Assembly (NCBI GenBank): GCA_902826385.1 | Contig: CADEEU010000250.1 | Coordinates: forward strand, 1 to 5,482 | Length of the DNA stretch: 5,482 nt | Direction of reading: 5' to 3' | Source: an uncultured Acidobacteriota bacterium | Lineage (GTDB): Bacteria > Acidobacteriota > Blastocatellia > Pyrinomonadales > Pyrinomonadaceae | In this document: piece by piece, positions 1 to 5,385 of the stretch | Position numbering within the stretch: position 1 is the first letter of the stretch | Layout of the letters: every line of letters starts with the position of its first letter | Position numbers and translations under genes: made by a program | The notes under the pieces: generated by a model | The model's input: the letters and a program-made list of their open reading frames with translations, nothing else | What the model was told of the DNA's origin: nothing | Database searches by the model: none

Positions 1-33
1 TTTTGTAATTTTATCAAGTTAAGGGGTTTGGCA

Positions 34-981
34 ATGCATGTTCGTTATCCGGTTTCCTTCCTGGTGATGTCACTTGTTTTCGCTCTGTCGGCCGCTGGGC
101 AGTCGCCGCCCGATCTACAGGCGATCTTATCCGGCGCCGCCGAGAAAAGGCTGACTTATATAAACGAATTCAAAAATCTTCTGTCACAGGAAACAAAATC
201 GTTCGAAATCTTCGGCAAAAAGGGCGACGTTAAAAAGCGCAGGTCGGTTGTTTCTACGTTTATCGTCTATCCGCTCAGCACCAAGCAGGACGTGGTTACC
301 GAGTTTCGAAACGTCATCTCGGTAGATGGGAAAAGAGTCGATAATTCGGAAAAACGCGCCCAAGATTTTTTTGAAGAGATTGCGAAGGCGGATTCTTCCA
401 CCAAAGAACTGGATAAGATAGATAAAGAAGGGTCGCGATATGACGAGGAAGTTTCGGTCACGGGCCTAACGCTATTCCAAGCCGTCGTGCTGGCAGACAA
501 CCTTCGCCCTTACTTCGATTTCAAGCTTGACGGAACCGAGACACTGAACGGCCGCACGCTCCACCGGATATCTTACCGCCAAACAAAGGAAAGCCCATTT
601 GTGTTACTCGATCCCAAGCGACCAGTTGCGAACGGCAAGCTTACTTTAGTCTATGATCTGGATCTTGACGACCCAGAGAGGATAGCGCCCAGGTTGAGCG
701 GAACATTCTGGATCGATGTCGACACGCTGCGTGTTCGTAAAGAAAAGCGAATTCTATCGATCCAGCGGTTAGGCGAATCCGACCTAAAAACCGCGATCGA
801 AACGACGCTCGAGTATGACGACAGCACCTTTGATATTTTGATTCCTAAAAAGCTGGCATTTACGCAGTATGAGGTCGGTGGAAAAGCTCAGAATGCTCGA
901 ACGGATGTTTCGATTCTTTTCGAATACTCGAACTTTACCAAGCCGGATGTCGAAGTAAAATCGGCGGATATTAAGAATTGA
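34..981 (+). CDS. Secreted or periplasmic protein of unknown function
   Basis: Unrecognised exported protein of 315 residues. The N-terminus looks like a Sec signal peptide: Arg4, a hydrophobic core at about residues 7-18, then Ser-Ala-Ala-Gly with likely cleavage near residue 21. There is no lipobox cysteine, so it is probably not a lipoprotein. The mature part alternates charged and beta-prone stretches; near residue 169 is ETLNGRTLHRISYR, near 222 GTFWIDVDTLRVRKE, and near 298 YSNFTKPDVEVK. This layout recalls the LolA/LolB-like beta folds of secreted acidobacterial proteins, but I cannot assign a family and treat that as inference. ATG at 34 is chosen because AAGGGG at 21-26 lies 7 bases upstream; the in-frame TTG at 28 is almost on top of that site. 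The 3' end overlaps the convergent crotonase-like gene by 11 bp. Confidence 0.8.
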   Translation: MHVRYPVSFLVMSLVFALSAAGQSPPDLQAILSGAAEKRLTYINEFKNLLSQETKSFEIFGKKGDVKKRRSVVSTFIVYPLSTKQDVVTEFRNVISVDGKRVDNSEKRAQDFFEEIAKADSSTKELDKIDKEGSRYDEEVSVTGLTLFQAVVLADNLRPYFDFKLDGTETLNGRTLHRISYRQTKESPFVLLDPKRPVANGKLTLVYDLDLDDPERIAPRLSGTFWIDVDTLRVRKEKRILSIQRLGESDLKTAIETTLEYDDSTFDILIPKKLAFTQYEVGGKAQNARTDVSILFEYSNFTKPDVEVKSADIKN

Positions 982-1537
982 CCGCTTCCGCCAACGGGTC
1001 TGCCGCGATCTTGTCTATTAGCCTAACCCGAAGGGCTTCTTCGGAGTTGATCGGTGCGGCTGTCAGGAACATTCGCATCGCATTCGTCTGTCCAATCAAA
1101 CGCGGCAGCCGCTGAGTTCCGCCCCAACCGGTGATAATCCCAAGTCCCGCTCCGGGATGGCAGAAAGTAGAATTCAGGGCGCCTATACGCCTATCGCAGG
1201 CAAGAGCAAGGTCTAGAGCTCCGCCAAAACACGGGCCGCTGATTGCGGCGATGGTCATTGTCGGTAGGTCTGATATCCGAGCAAATAGCTCTTGACCACG
1301 CCGTGCAAACGCGGCGGCTTCGCTTTCAGATAGATCGTTAATTTCTCGGAGATCGGCACCCGAAGCAAAAACTCCGTCGGTGCCGGTGAAAATGAGTCTG
1401 CTTGCATCTCCGAGTTCGCCCAGCACGAAGTCGATTTCCTCCAACACACAAACCGAAAGCGGATTTCGGATTTCCGGCCTGACAAATTTTACGATCAAAG
1501 CATGGTCGATCCTCTCTGTTTTTAGGGAATTAGACAT
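971..1537 (-). CDS. Short crotonase-fold (enoyl-CoA hydratase/isomerase family) protein, probably lacking both catalytic glutamates
   Basis: Clear crotonase-fold protein of 188 residues. FASGADL (residues 57-63) and GPCFGGAL (101-108) form the expected CoA-thioester oxyanion hole, and GWGGTQRLPRLIG (137-149) is a family landmark. By motif alignment to rat mitochondrial enoyl-CoA hydratase, catalytic Glu144 falls on Asp109 and Glu164 on Gly129, so ordinary hydratase chemistry is doubtful; a non-hydratase thioester reaction or a binding role is possible. The usual length is about 255-265 residues: this protein stops soon after RLIDKIAADPLAEAV and lacks the C-terminal helical region used for trimerisation and the acyl pocket. 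The ATG at 1537 is preferred to an in-frame TTG at 1555; neither has a clear Shine-Dalgarno sequence. It converges on the secreted-protein gene (11-bp overlap) and diverges from the pyrophosphatase gene with 29 bp between start codons. Confidence 0.85.
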   Translation of the reverse strand: MSNSLKTERIDHALIVKFVRPEIRNPLSVCVLEEIDFVLGELGDASRLIFTGTDGVFASGADLREINDLSESEAAAFARRGQELFARISDLPTMTIAAISGPCFGGALDLALACDRRIGALNSTFCHPGAGLGIITGWGGTQRLPRLIGQTNAMRMFLTAAPINSEEALRVRLIDKIAADPLAEAVNS

Positions 1538-1559
1538 TTGATTTTGCTGTGCCAATAAT
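1531..1559 (+). promoter_or_regulatory. Sigma70-like promoter for the pyrophosphatase gene, predicted leaderless
   Basis: TAGACA at 1531-1536 (5 of 6 to TTGACA) is separated by exactly 17 bases from AATAAT at 1554-1559 (5 of 6 to TATAAT). The expected transcription start, 7-8 bases after the -10 element, is 1566-1567, which coincides with the pyrophosphatase ATG at 1567. The mRNA would then have no 5' leader, in line with the absence of a convincing Shine-Dalgarno site. The element covers the start codon of the divergent crotonase-like gene. The hexamer match is seen directly; promoter activity is inferred. Confidence 0.5.
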
Positions 1560-1566
1560 AGGGCTT

Positions 1567-2184
1567 ATGTTCCGAACCAACAAAGCGCATCCCTGGCACG
1601 GCGTTCCGATCGGTGAAAATGCACCGGCCGAAGTGACTGTGTTTATCGAAATTGTTCCGCGCGACACGGTCAAGTACGAGGTGGACAAAGAGACCGGCTA
1701 CCTGAAGATCGACCGACCGCAGCAGTATTCGAATGTTGTTCCGGCCAACTACGGTTTTATACCGCAGACGTACTGCAACGACGGCGTGGCCGATCTGGCT
1801 CGTGGAAAAACGGAAATCAGAATAACCGGCGGCGACGGCGATCCGCTGGACATTCTGGTTTTAAGCGAACACCACATTCCGCGGGGCGACATAATTCTGA
1901 AGGCTAGGCCGATCGGCGGATTCTGCCTGATCGATGATAACGAAGCTGACGATAAGATCATCGCCGTGTTAAAGGGCGATAAAGTTTTTGAGCAATACAA
2001 GGAAATAAGTGAGCTTCCAAAAGGAATTCTCGAACGCTTCGAGCATTACTTTTTGACCTATAAAAGCTTACCGGATGCGCCTAATATTTGTGAGATTGCT
2101 TATTCGTATGGACGCGAAGCTTCCTACGAAGTGATTCAGGCGGCAATCTCGGACTATTCGAATCTTCTGGATAAACTTAAATAG
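1567..2184 (+). CDS. ppa: Inorganic pyrophosphatase, family I
   Basis: Cytoplasmic Mg-dependent enzyme that hydrolyses pyrophosphate to two phosphates, pulling biosynthetic reactions forward. The 205-residue protein carries the complete family I active site. Aligned to E. coli PPase, Glu28, Lys36, Glu38, Arg50 and Tyr62 match Glu20, Lys29, Glu31, Arg43 and Tyr55; the signature DGDPLD gives Asp90, Asp92 and Asp95; Asp123, Asp128 and Lys130 match Asp97, Asp102 and Lys104; Tyr165-Lys166 match Tyr141-Lys142. It has an N-terminal HPWHGVPIG segment and a longer loop before DGDPLD (about residues 70-88) than the E. coli enzyme, typical of a subfamily I recall from Acidobacteriota and others. An in-frame GTG at 1549 would add six residues but lies inside the predicted promoter, so ATG 1567 is preferred. 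The stop is one base from the convergent topoisomerase stop. Confidence 0.96.
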   Translation: MFRTNKAHPWHGVPIGENAPAEVTVFIEIVPRDTVKYEVDKETGYLKIDRPQQYSNVVPANYGFIPQTYCNDGVADLARGKTEIRITGGDGDPLDILVLSEHHIPRGDIILKARPIGGFCLIDDNEADDKIIAVLKGDKVFEQYKEISELPKGILERFEHYFLTYKSLPDAPNICEIAYSYGREASYEVIQAAISDYSNLLDKLK

Positions 2185-2185
2185 C

Positions 2186-3247
2186 TCATTTTTGAGATTC
2201 AAGAAGTTTGATCAATGCAACTTCCTCAGGTTCCAGGTCGACTGCTTTGCGGGTGATCCTCCGGGATGCTCTAGGACGGAAATCCCCGATCGTCATTCCG
2301 GCTTCATACGCGCTAAGGACGATCGGGTGAATATAAGAGCTGCGACAAACCGCTGGAGTGTTGCCTAGCTCTTCGGCCACGCGTTTTACAACCTGAACGA
2401 TATTTTTCTTTATTTCACTTTTGTTCTTGGCCACACCAAGCTCGGCGAATTCACTTGCCGCTAAGACGGTACCGCCCCACGTTCGAAAATCCTTTGAAGA
2501 AAAGGAAGGACCGGTCGCGGATTTGATGTAGGAGTTTATCTGGGCTGGAGTCACCGCCCTCGCCTTTCCATCCGCGTCCAGATAGCGAAACAACTTTCGT
2601 CCGCGCCCTAGTGCCGCAAGTTCTTTTACAGCGGCCGCGAGTTCCTGGTCGACAATCACTTTTCTGTGCTGCACATGGCTTTTGCCGACGAAATCAAACA
2701 CCAATTTGCCTTTGTTGCCGATCTTCAGATGCTTTTTTTGCAGAGTGGTTATTCCGTAGGTTTTATAGTGCTCAGCGCTCAGATCGGTGCCGACACGGAA
2801 GTACAGCGCGTTGATCAGGCGCATGATCAAAGCCAACACTTTCTCACGCGGCAGGCCGTCCAGGGAAACGTGCTCGTTGGTGACCTGCCTTAACTGCGGC
2901 AGCAGTTTTCCAAATTCCTCGATCTTTTGAAATTTCTTTCGCTGCTGTTTTTCTGAAAAATTAGAATTGTAGCGATATTGAACCCGCCCGTTTCCGTCCA
3001 TACCGACCGCTTGAATTTTGCCGCCGGGCGAAGGGTTGATGCGAACGTGCTTCCATGCGGGCGGAACAACCAGTGCCTTTATACGCGCAATGTCGGTCTT
3101 GTTTCTTATGATGATTGAGCCGCGGGCATCAACGTACTTGAAATTCTTATGACTTGTTCCGGTTCGACGCCACCATTTTGCGCGACGACCTTTTTCTATC
3201 GTTGCCCTGGCTTTGTCCACATCGAAAATCGTTTTTGCTTTAGGCAT
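2186..3247 (-). CDS. DNA topoisomerase IB (poxvirus-like bacterial type)
   Basis: Relaxes supercoiled DNA by nicking one strand through a 3'-phosphotyrosyl intermediate, without ATP. The 353-residue length fits bacterial enzymes such as that of Deinococcus radiodurans. An N-terminal domain (about 1-95) contains VPPAWKHVRI; the catalytic domain follows. Visible active-site residues are Arg151 in FRVGTD, followed by the family motif TYGITTL; Lys189 in FVGKSHVQH (vaccinia Lys167); Arg255 in KDFRTWGGT (vaccinia Arg223); and nucleophile Tyr305 in SSYIHP (vaccinia Tyr274). The vaccinia His265 position is Asn296 in GNTPAVCR, a usual bacterial substitution. All catalytic residues are present, so it should be active. 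The ATG at 3247 begins MPKAKTIFD; the Shine-Dalgarno is weak. It converges on ppa with one base between stops. A minus-strand terminator 28 bp upstream of its start insulates it from upstream transcription. Confidence 0.96.
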   Translation of the reverse strand: MPKAKTIFDVDKARATIEKGRRAKWWRRTGTSHKNFKYVDARGSIIIRNKTDIARIKALVVPPAWKHVRINPSPGGKIQAVGMDGNGRVQYRYNSNFSEKQQRKKFQKIEEFGKLLPQLRQVTNEHVSLDGLPREKVLALIMRLINALYFRVGTDLSAEHYKTYGITTLQKKHLKIGNKGKLVFDFVGKSHVQHRKVIVDQELAAAVKELAALGRGRKLFRYLDADGKARAVTPAQINSYIKSATGPSFSSKDFRTWGGTVLAASEFAELGVAKNKSEIKKNIVQVVKRVAEELGNTPAVCRSSYIHPIVLSAYEAGMTIGDFRPRASRRITRKAVDLEPEEVALIKLLESQK

Positions 3248-3275
3248 TCATTGTCTATTCTGACCGTTTGTTATC

Positions 3276-3311
3276 AAAAATAAAAAAGGGAAAGCCGCGA
3301 TGGGCCTTCCC
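3276..3311 (-). terminator. Strong intrinsic terminator, minus strand, upstream of topoisomerase IB
   Basis: On the minus strand GGGAAGGCC, a 6-base loop (CATCGC) and GGCTTTCCC form a 9-bp stem (plus coordinates 3288-3311) with one G-U wobble, followed at once by TTTTTTATTTTT (3287-3276). On the plus strand the wobble becomes an A-C mismatch and there is no T-tract, so it is one-directional. It lies upstream of topIB on the same strand, so it ends some other minus-strand transcript. Confidence 0.85.
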
Positions 3312-3317
3312 TGGAGA

Positions 3318-3373
3318 ATTTGCGTAAGCGTTCGATAACAGTAGCTCGAATATCGATAAGAAACCACGCAAAT
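3318..3373. repeat. Inverted repeat with nested dyad inside the candidate small RNA
   Basis: ATTTGCGT (3318-3325) and ACGCAAAT (3366-3373) are perfect 8-bp inverted arms. Between them TCGATA and TATCGA can form a nested 6-bp stem. It is the last domain before the minus-strand terminator. Confidence 0.6.
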
Positions 3374-3422
3374 AAAAAGGAGTCTCTATGTCGTAATGAC
3401 TTTCAGAATCCGGTCACGACCC

Positions 3423-3481
3423 TTGCGATCTGCCGTGCGTACAAGCAGGAGTTCGTAATTTTATCGCCCGACAGATCGCAA
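3423..3481. repeat. Long inverted repeat, hairpin with an AGGA/UCCU apical loop
   Basis: TTGCGATCTG (3423-3432) and CAGATCGCAA (3472-3481) are perfect 10-bp arms. In minus-strand RNA the stem continues inward with U-G, C-G, G-C, one G-A mismatch and three GC pairs, then a bulge and a second imperfect stem (3440-3446 with 3451-3457). The apical tetraloop is UCCU on minus RNA or AGGA on plus RNA. Confidence 0.7.
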
Positions 3482-3615
3482 CCTTGTCAGTAAGTCGAGA
3501 CTATCAATCTCGATTGTTTGTCGTCTGTGCGAGACCTAACGCTCAGCAAATTTGTTAATTCGCAATATTAGTAGTAAATAGATTATCGTCTAACGTCATT
3601 CCGCGGGAAAGTAAA

Positions 3616-4353
3616 ATGCCTGTTCCAAAGACAGTCGAAAGTCCGGAGCAAAACGTGCTCCTTGCAACACTGCCAAAGAGCGAGTTCGATAAATTGCTGG
3701 GTTTTATAGAGCATATAGAACTGGCGGCGGGAAGAACCCTATGGGATTCGGGGGAAAAAGGCCTGCACATCTATTTTCCGACTACGTGTCTGATCTCGCT
3801 AAACTATGACAGTGATAACGGCAGCTCGATATCAGTTGCGACGCTTGGGCGAAATGGTATTGCGGGTACCGGTATCGTGATGGGTAACGTTCGGACGCCG
3901 GACCGGGCAGTAGTTCAGTACCCCGGTTCGGCGTACCGGATGAAGGCAACAACCGTAAAAAATGAGCTCAAGGAATGCGGCGATTTTCACTCGCTGATGA
4001 TGACGTACACCCAGACGTTAATGACTAAGATCTCCCAAAATGCTATCTGTAACCGTCTTCACCGTATCGATCAGCAGCTTTGCAGGCTTCTGCTGGATTT
4101 TTCGGACGAGCTGCAATCCGACACGTTCAATATCACGCATGATGTAATCGCCGGCGTTCTCGGTGTTCGACGCGAGAGCGTTTCGCTGGCGGCCGGTCAG
4201 CTTCAAAGTCGAAAATTAATCAAGGCCACCAGAGGCAAACTCAAAGTGCTCGACTTAAAAGCCCTGTCGTCGGCGGCGTGCGAGTGCTATTCAGTCGCTA
4301 AAGACCATCTTGATCGGAGCCTTGCCACGTACGGCTCTGATCATAACTCCTAA
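3616..4353 (+). CDS. Crp/Fnr-family transcriptional regulator
   Basis: DNA-binding regulator of 245 residues. Residues about 15-125 form the cupin-like effector domain, a long dimerisation helix follows (about 126-165), and a winged helix-turn-helix occupies about 172-212, with recognition region GVLGVRRESVSLAAGQLQSR and wing LIKATRGKLKVLD. The canonical CRP cAMP signature (GE-x-L with a paired Arg-Ser) is absent; its place holds LGRNGIAGTGIVMG. No N-terminal cysteine cluster of the FNR iron-sulfur type is seen; Cys58, 121, 145, 156, 222 and 224 are scattered. It therefore belongs to the large subgroup of undefined ligand. The start is ATG 3616, with a purine-rich GGGAAAG (3605-3611) upstream. 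Upstream lies the candidate small RNA on the opposite strand; downstream is a 291-bp gap with regulatory features. Targets are unknown. Confidence 0.92.
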   Translation: MPVPKTVESPEQNVLLATLPKSEFDKLLGFIEHIELAAGRTLWDSGEKGLHIYFPTTCLISLNYDSDNGSSISVATLGRNGIAGTGIVMGNVRTPDRAVVQYPGSAYRMKATTVKNELKECGDFHSLMMTYTQTLMTKISQNAICNRLHRIDQQLCRLLLDFSDELQSDTFNITHDVIAGVLGVRRESVSLAAGQLQSRKLIKATRGKLKVLDLKALSSAACECYSVAKDHLDRSLATYGSDHNS

Positions 4354-4371
4354 GTCACGACAACTCCTCCT

Positions 4372-4389
4372 GTGCGTTAGGCAACGCAC
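4372..4389. repeat. Perfect 7-bp hairpin after the Crp-like gene
   Basis: GTGCGTT, loop AGGC, AACGCAC starts 18 bases after the Crp-like stop codon. No U-tract follows, so it is not a standard intrinsic terminator; it may protect an mRNA 3' end or be a protein-binding dyad. Confidence 0.5.
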
Positions 4390-4442
4390 TGAATTCCTCT
4401 CCTAAAATCGCTAACTTTGTAATAGTCCGCACGTGCTTTTCT

Positions 4443-4463
4443 GTTCGCTTTTCGAACGTTTTT
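4443..4463 (+). terminator. Weak intrinsic terminator candidate for the Crp-like gene
   Basis: GTTCG, loop CTTTT and CGAAC form a 5-bp stem (6 with an outer U-G pair), followed after one base by TTTTT (4459-4463). The stem is short, but the position, about 90 bases after the Crp-like stop, suits the end of that transcript. Confidence 0.35.
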
Positions 4464-4499
4464 AACCGAATCGTCGAGTCAATTGCGTTTGACAAGTTG

Positions 4500-4515
4500 C
4501 GGAACGGTAATTGCC
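4500..4515 (+). promoter_or_regulatory. Sigma54-like (-24/-12) promoter candidate
   Basis: CGGAACG, four bases, TTGCC matches TGGCACG-N4-TTGCW at 9 of 12 defined positions. The essential GG (4501-4502) and GC (4513-4514) are kept at the required 10-base interval. Transcription would start near 4526, giving a leader of about 120 bases before the small membrane-protein gene. A TTGACA at 4489-4494 overlaps this region but has no -10 partner at proper distance. One match of this quality could be chance. Confidence 0.35.
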
Positions 4516-4557
4516 AATCAAAGGAGTAAGAGCTTTCAGCGTATGGTTTTGGTACGA

Positions 4558-4576
4558 ATTAACCTCAATTGTTAAT
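4558..4576. promoter_or_regulatory. Possible operator dyad
   Basis: ATTAAC, 7 bases, GTTAAT is a perfect 6-7-6 inverted repeat in the leader of the small membrane-protein gene. The size suits a dimeric helix-turn-helix protein, but it is short and AT-rich, so chance is possible. Confidence 0.25.
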
Positions 4577-4644
4577 GTTGTGTTTTGAAAGCGTCTTGGA
4601 TGTATCTTATTGCAACAAAAAGACTTGGAAAGGAGAAGACTTGT

Positions 4645-4797
4645 ATGCTTTGGACAATATTGATAGTAATTCTGGTTCTTTGGGCGTTAGGTTTCGGATT
4701 TGGCGGAGCGGCCGTCGGACCACTGATCCACTTGTTATTGGTTGTCGCGTTGGTCGTGCTCGTAATTCAGCTGCTGACGGGCCGGCGGCCTGCGTGA
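4645..4797 (+). CDS. Small two-helix membrane protein, lmo0937 type (DUF5670-like)
   Basis: A 50-residue hydrophobic protein with two predicted membrane helices, about residues 2-20 (LWTILIVILVLWALGFGF) and 26-45 (PLIHLLLVVALVVLVIQLL), joined by a glycine-rich turn and ending in GRRPA. MLWTI at the start, a P/G-x-IHxLLV second helix and a terminal GRR match the small lmo0937 family membrane proteins, whose molecular role is unknown; they are often found beside stress genes. The start is fixed by AAAGGAG at 4628-4634, 10 bases before ATG 4645; an in-frame TTG at 4585 would add 20 residues that break the family pattern. It is probably the first gene of a unit with the response regulator that begins 92 bases downstream, with a foldable spacer between them. 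Confidence 0.82.
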   Translation: MLWTILIVILVLWALGFGFGGAAVGPLIHLLLVVALVVLVIQLLTGRRPA

Positions 4798-4803
4798 TCG
4801 CGT

Positions 4804-4860
4804 GTGTGGCGGCCTGAGGAGTGGACTCAGAGCCGGGCCTGTTTTTCGGGCCGCCAACAC
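4804..4860 (+). other. Intercistronic RNA structure with two exclusive folds
   Basis: Outer fold: GTGTGGCGGCC (4804-4814) pairs with 4849-4860 over 11 Watson-Crick pairs with a single A bulge. Alternative fold: 4810-4818 pairs with 4826-4835 over 9 bp with one bulged A and a 7-base loop, followed seven bases later by TTTTT (4842-4846), a terminator-like arrangement. The two share bases 4810-4814 and cannot coexist. It sits between the small membrane-protein stop and the regulator's Shine-Dalgarno at 4875-4882, so it could set relative expression; that role is inferred. Confidence 0.45.
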
Positions 4861-4889
4861 GTAATTTTCAAGAGAAAGGAGGCACGCAT

Positions 4890-5366
4890 ATGGCGATCTC
4901 ACCTCGCATCCTTTACGTTGATGACGACCAGGAAGGTTGCGACCTTATGGTTTATCTACTTAAGCAGGACTATGGTTTTGAAGTAGTTCCGGCAACCGAC
5001 GGCCAACAGGCGCGACGATTTATCGAGCAGGAATTCTTTGATCTTTATCTTCTTGACTACTGCCTGCCGGATACGACCGCAACCAGCCTGTGCCAGGAAA
5101 TAAAAAACGCAAACCCTAACGCACCTATAATCGTCTACAGCGCCTTAGACCGCGATGTGGACCGGGCACATGCGATGAAGGCCGGAGCAAATTTCTATTT
5201 TGTTAAGCCTGAGCAGATCGATATGGTCGGGAACCAGATTCAGACCCTAATTGCCGAACAGTCCCAGCCGGTCGGATCAAATAAAAAAGCTATTGGACGA
5301 AAGGACGGAAGAAGGGCGGCGTGTGCGCATCCGAGAGCACGAATAAAGTCGTCGGGAATAGTTTAA
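4890..5366 (+). CDS. Single-domain (CheY-like) response regulator with a basic C-terminal tail
   Basis: A 158-residue cytoplasmic phospho-receiver. The receiver domain covers about residues 5-122 with all key residues: acidic pair Asp11-Asp12 in YVDDD, phospho-acceptor Asp56 in LYLLDYCLPD, Ser84 in IIVYSALD and Lys106 in YFVKP. No output domain follows, so it should act by protein contact or as a phosphorelay element; no histidine kinase gene is in the window. The tail (about 125-158) is not part of the fold and is rich in Lys/Arg (nine between 132 and 153), unusual for a stand-alone receiver. ATG 4890 is chosen because AAAGGAGG (4875-4882) is 7 bases upstream; an in-frame codon at 4821 would put the spacer hairpin inside the protein. 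The next gene starts 19 bases after the stop, so the two are probably co-transcribed. Confidence 0.92.
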   Translation: MAISPRILYVDDDQEGCDLMVYLLKQDYGFEVVPATDGQQARRFIEQEFFDLYLLDYCLPDTTATSLCQEIKNANPNAPIIVYSALDRDVDRAHAMKAGANFYFVKPEQIDMVGNQIQTLIAEQSQPVGSNKKAIGRKDGRRAACAHPRARIKSSGIV

Positions 5367-5385
5367 CTGGAAAGGGAGGAGACAA

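Larger units (their letters stand above)
3276..3515 (-). ncRNA. Candidate structured small RNA (unassigned family), minus strand
   Basis: No protein gene is visible in the 368 bases between the topoisomerase and Crp-like starts. Minus-strand RNA here would fold, 5' to 3', into a hairpin at 3513-3495 (TCGAGA/TCTCGA), a 17-bp hairpin at 3481-3423, a hairpin at 3420-3390 (GTCGT/ACGAC plus GAC/GTC with a 3-base bulge), a domain at 3373-3318 (ATTTGCGT/ACGCAAAT), and the terminator at 3311-3288 with its U-tract. Strand choice rests on the one-directional terminator and on G-U pairs in two stems that become mismatches on the plus strand. The 5' end is unknown; a GATAAT hexamer at 3587-3582 (minus) could be a -10 box, giving about 300 nt, but no matching -35 is clear. 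The serial-hairpin layout does not resemble 6S, SRP or tmRNA. A plus-strand leader of the Crp-like gene is the main alternative. Confidence 0.5.

Noticed and set aside
3423..3481. CRISPR repeat or mobile-element terminal inverted repeats
   Set aside because: There is a single inverted pair with no repeat-spacer periodicity, no transposase and no target-site duplication.
3276..3515. 6S RNA, tmRNA or SRP RNA as the identity of the candidate small RNA
   Set aside because: No single long rod with a central bubble, no tRNA-like ends or tag frame, and no SRP-type conserved loop are visible; the layout is serial hairpins.
3552..3580. TTGTTA and TAAATA as a sigma70 promoter for the Crp-like gene
   Set aside because: The 17-base spacing is right, but the -10 match is only 3 of 6 in an AT-rich stretch, so it is not separable from chance.
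4542..4574. Ten-codon frame beginning ATG GTT TTG after AAAGGAG at 4519-4525
   Set aside because: The spacing from AAGGAG to ATG is 16 bases, too long for normal initiation, and the peptide has no visible meaning.
4569..4817. An 82-codon open frame overlapping the small membrane-protein gene
   Set aside because: It runs in another frame across a well-supported membrane protein with its own ribosome-binding site, and its translation looks random.
4835..4852. GGGCC, TGTTTTTC, GGGCC as a compact terminator
   Set aside because: The two GGGCC blocks are mainly direct, not inverted, repeats; only GGCC with GGCC can pair, giving 4 bp.
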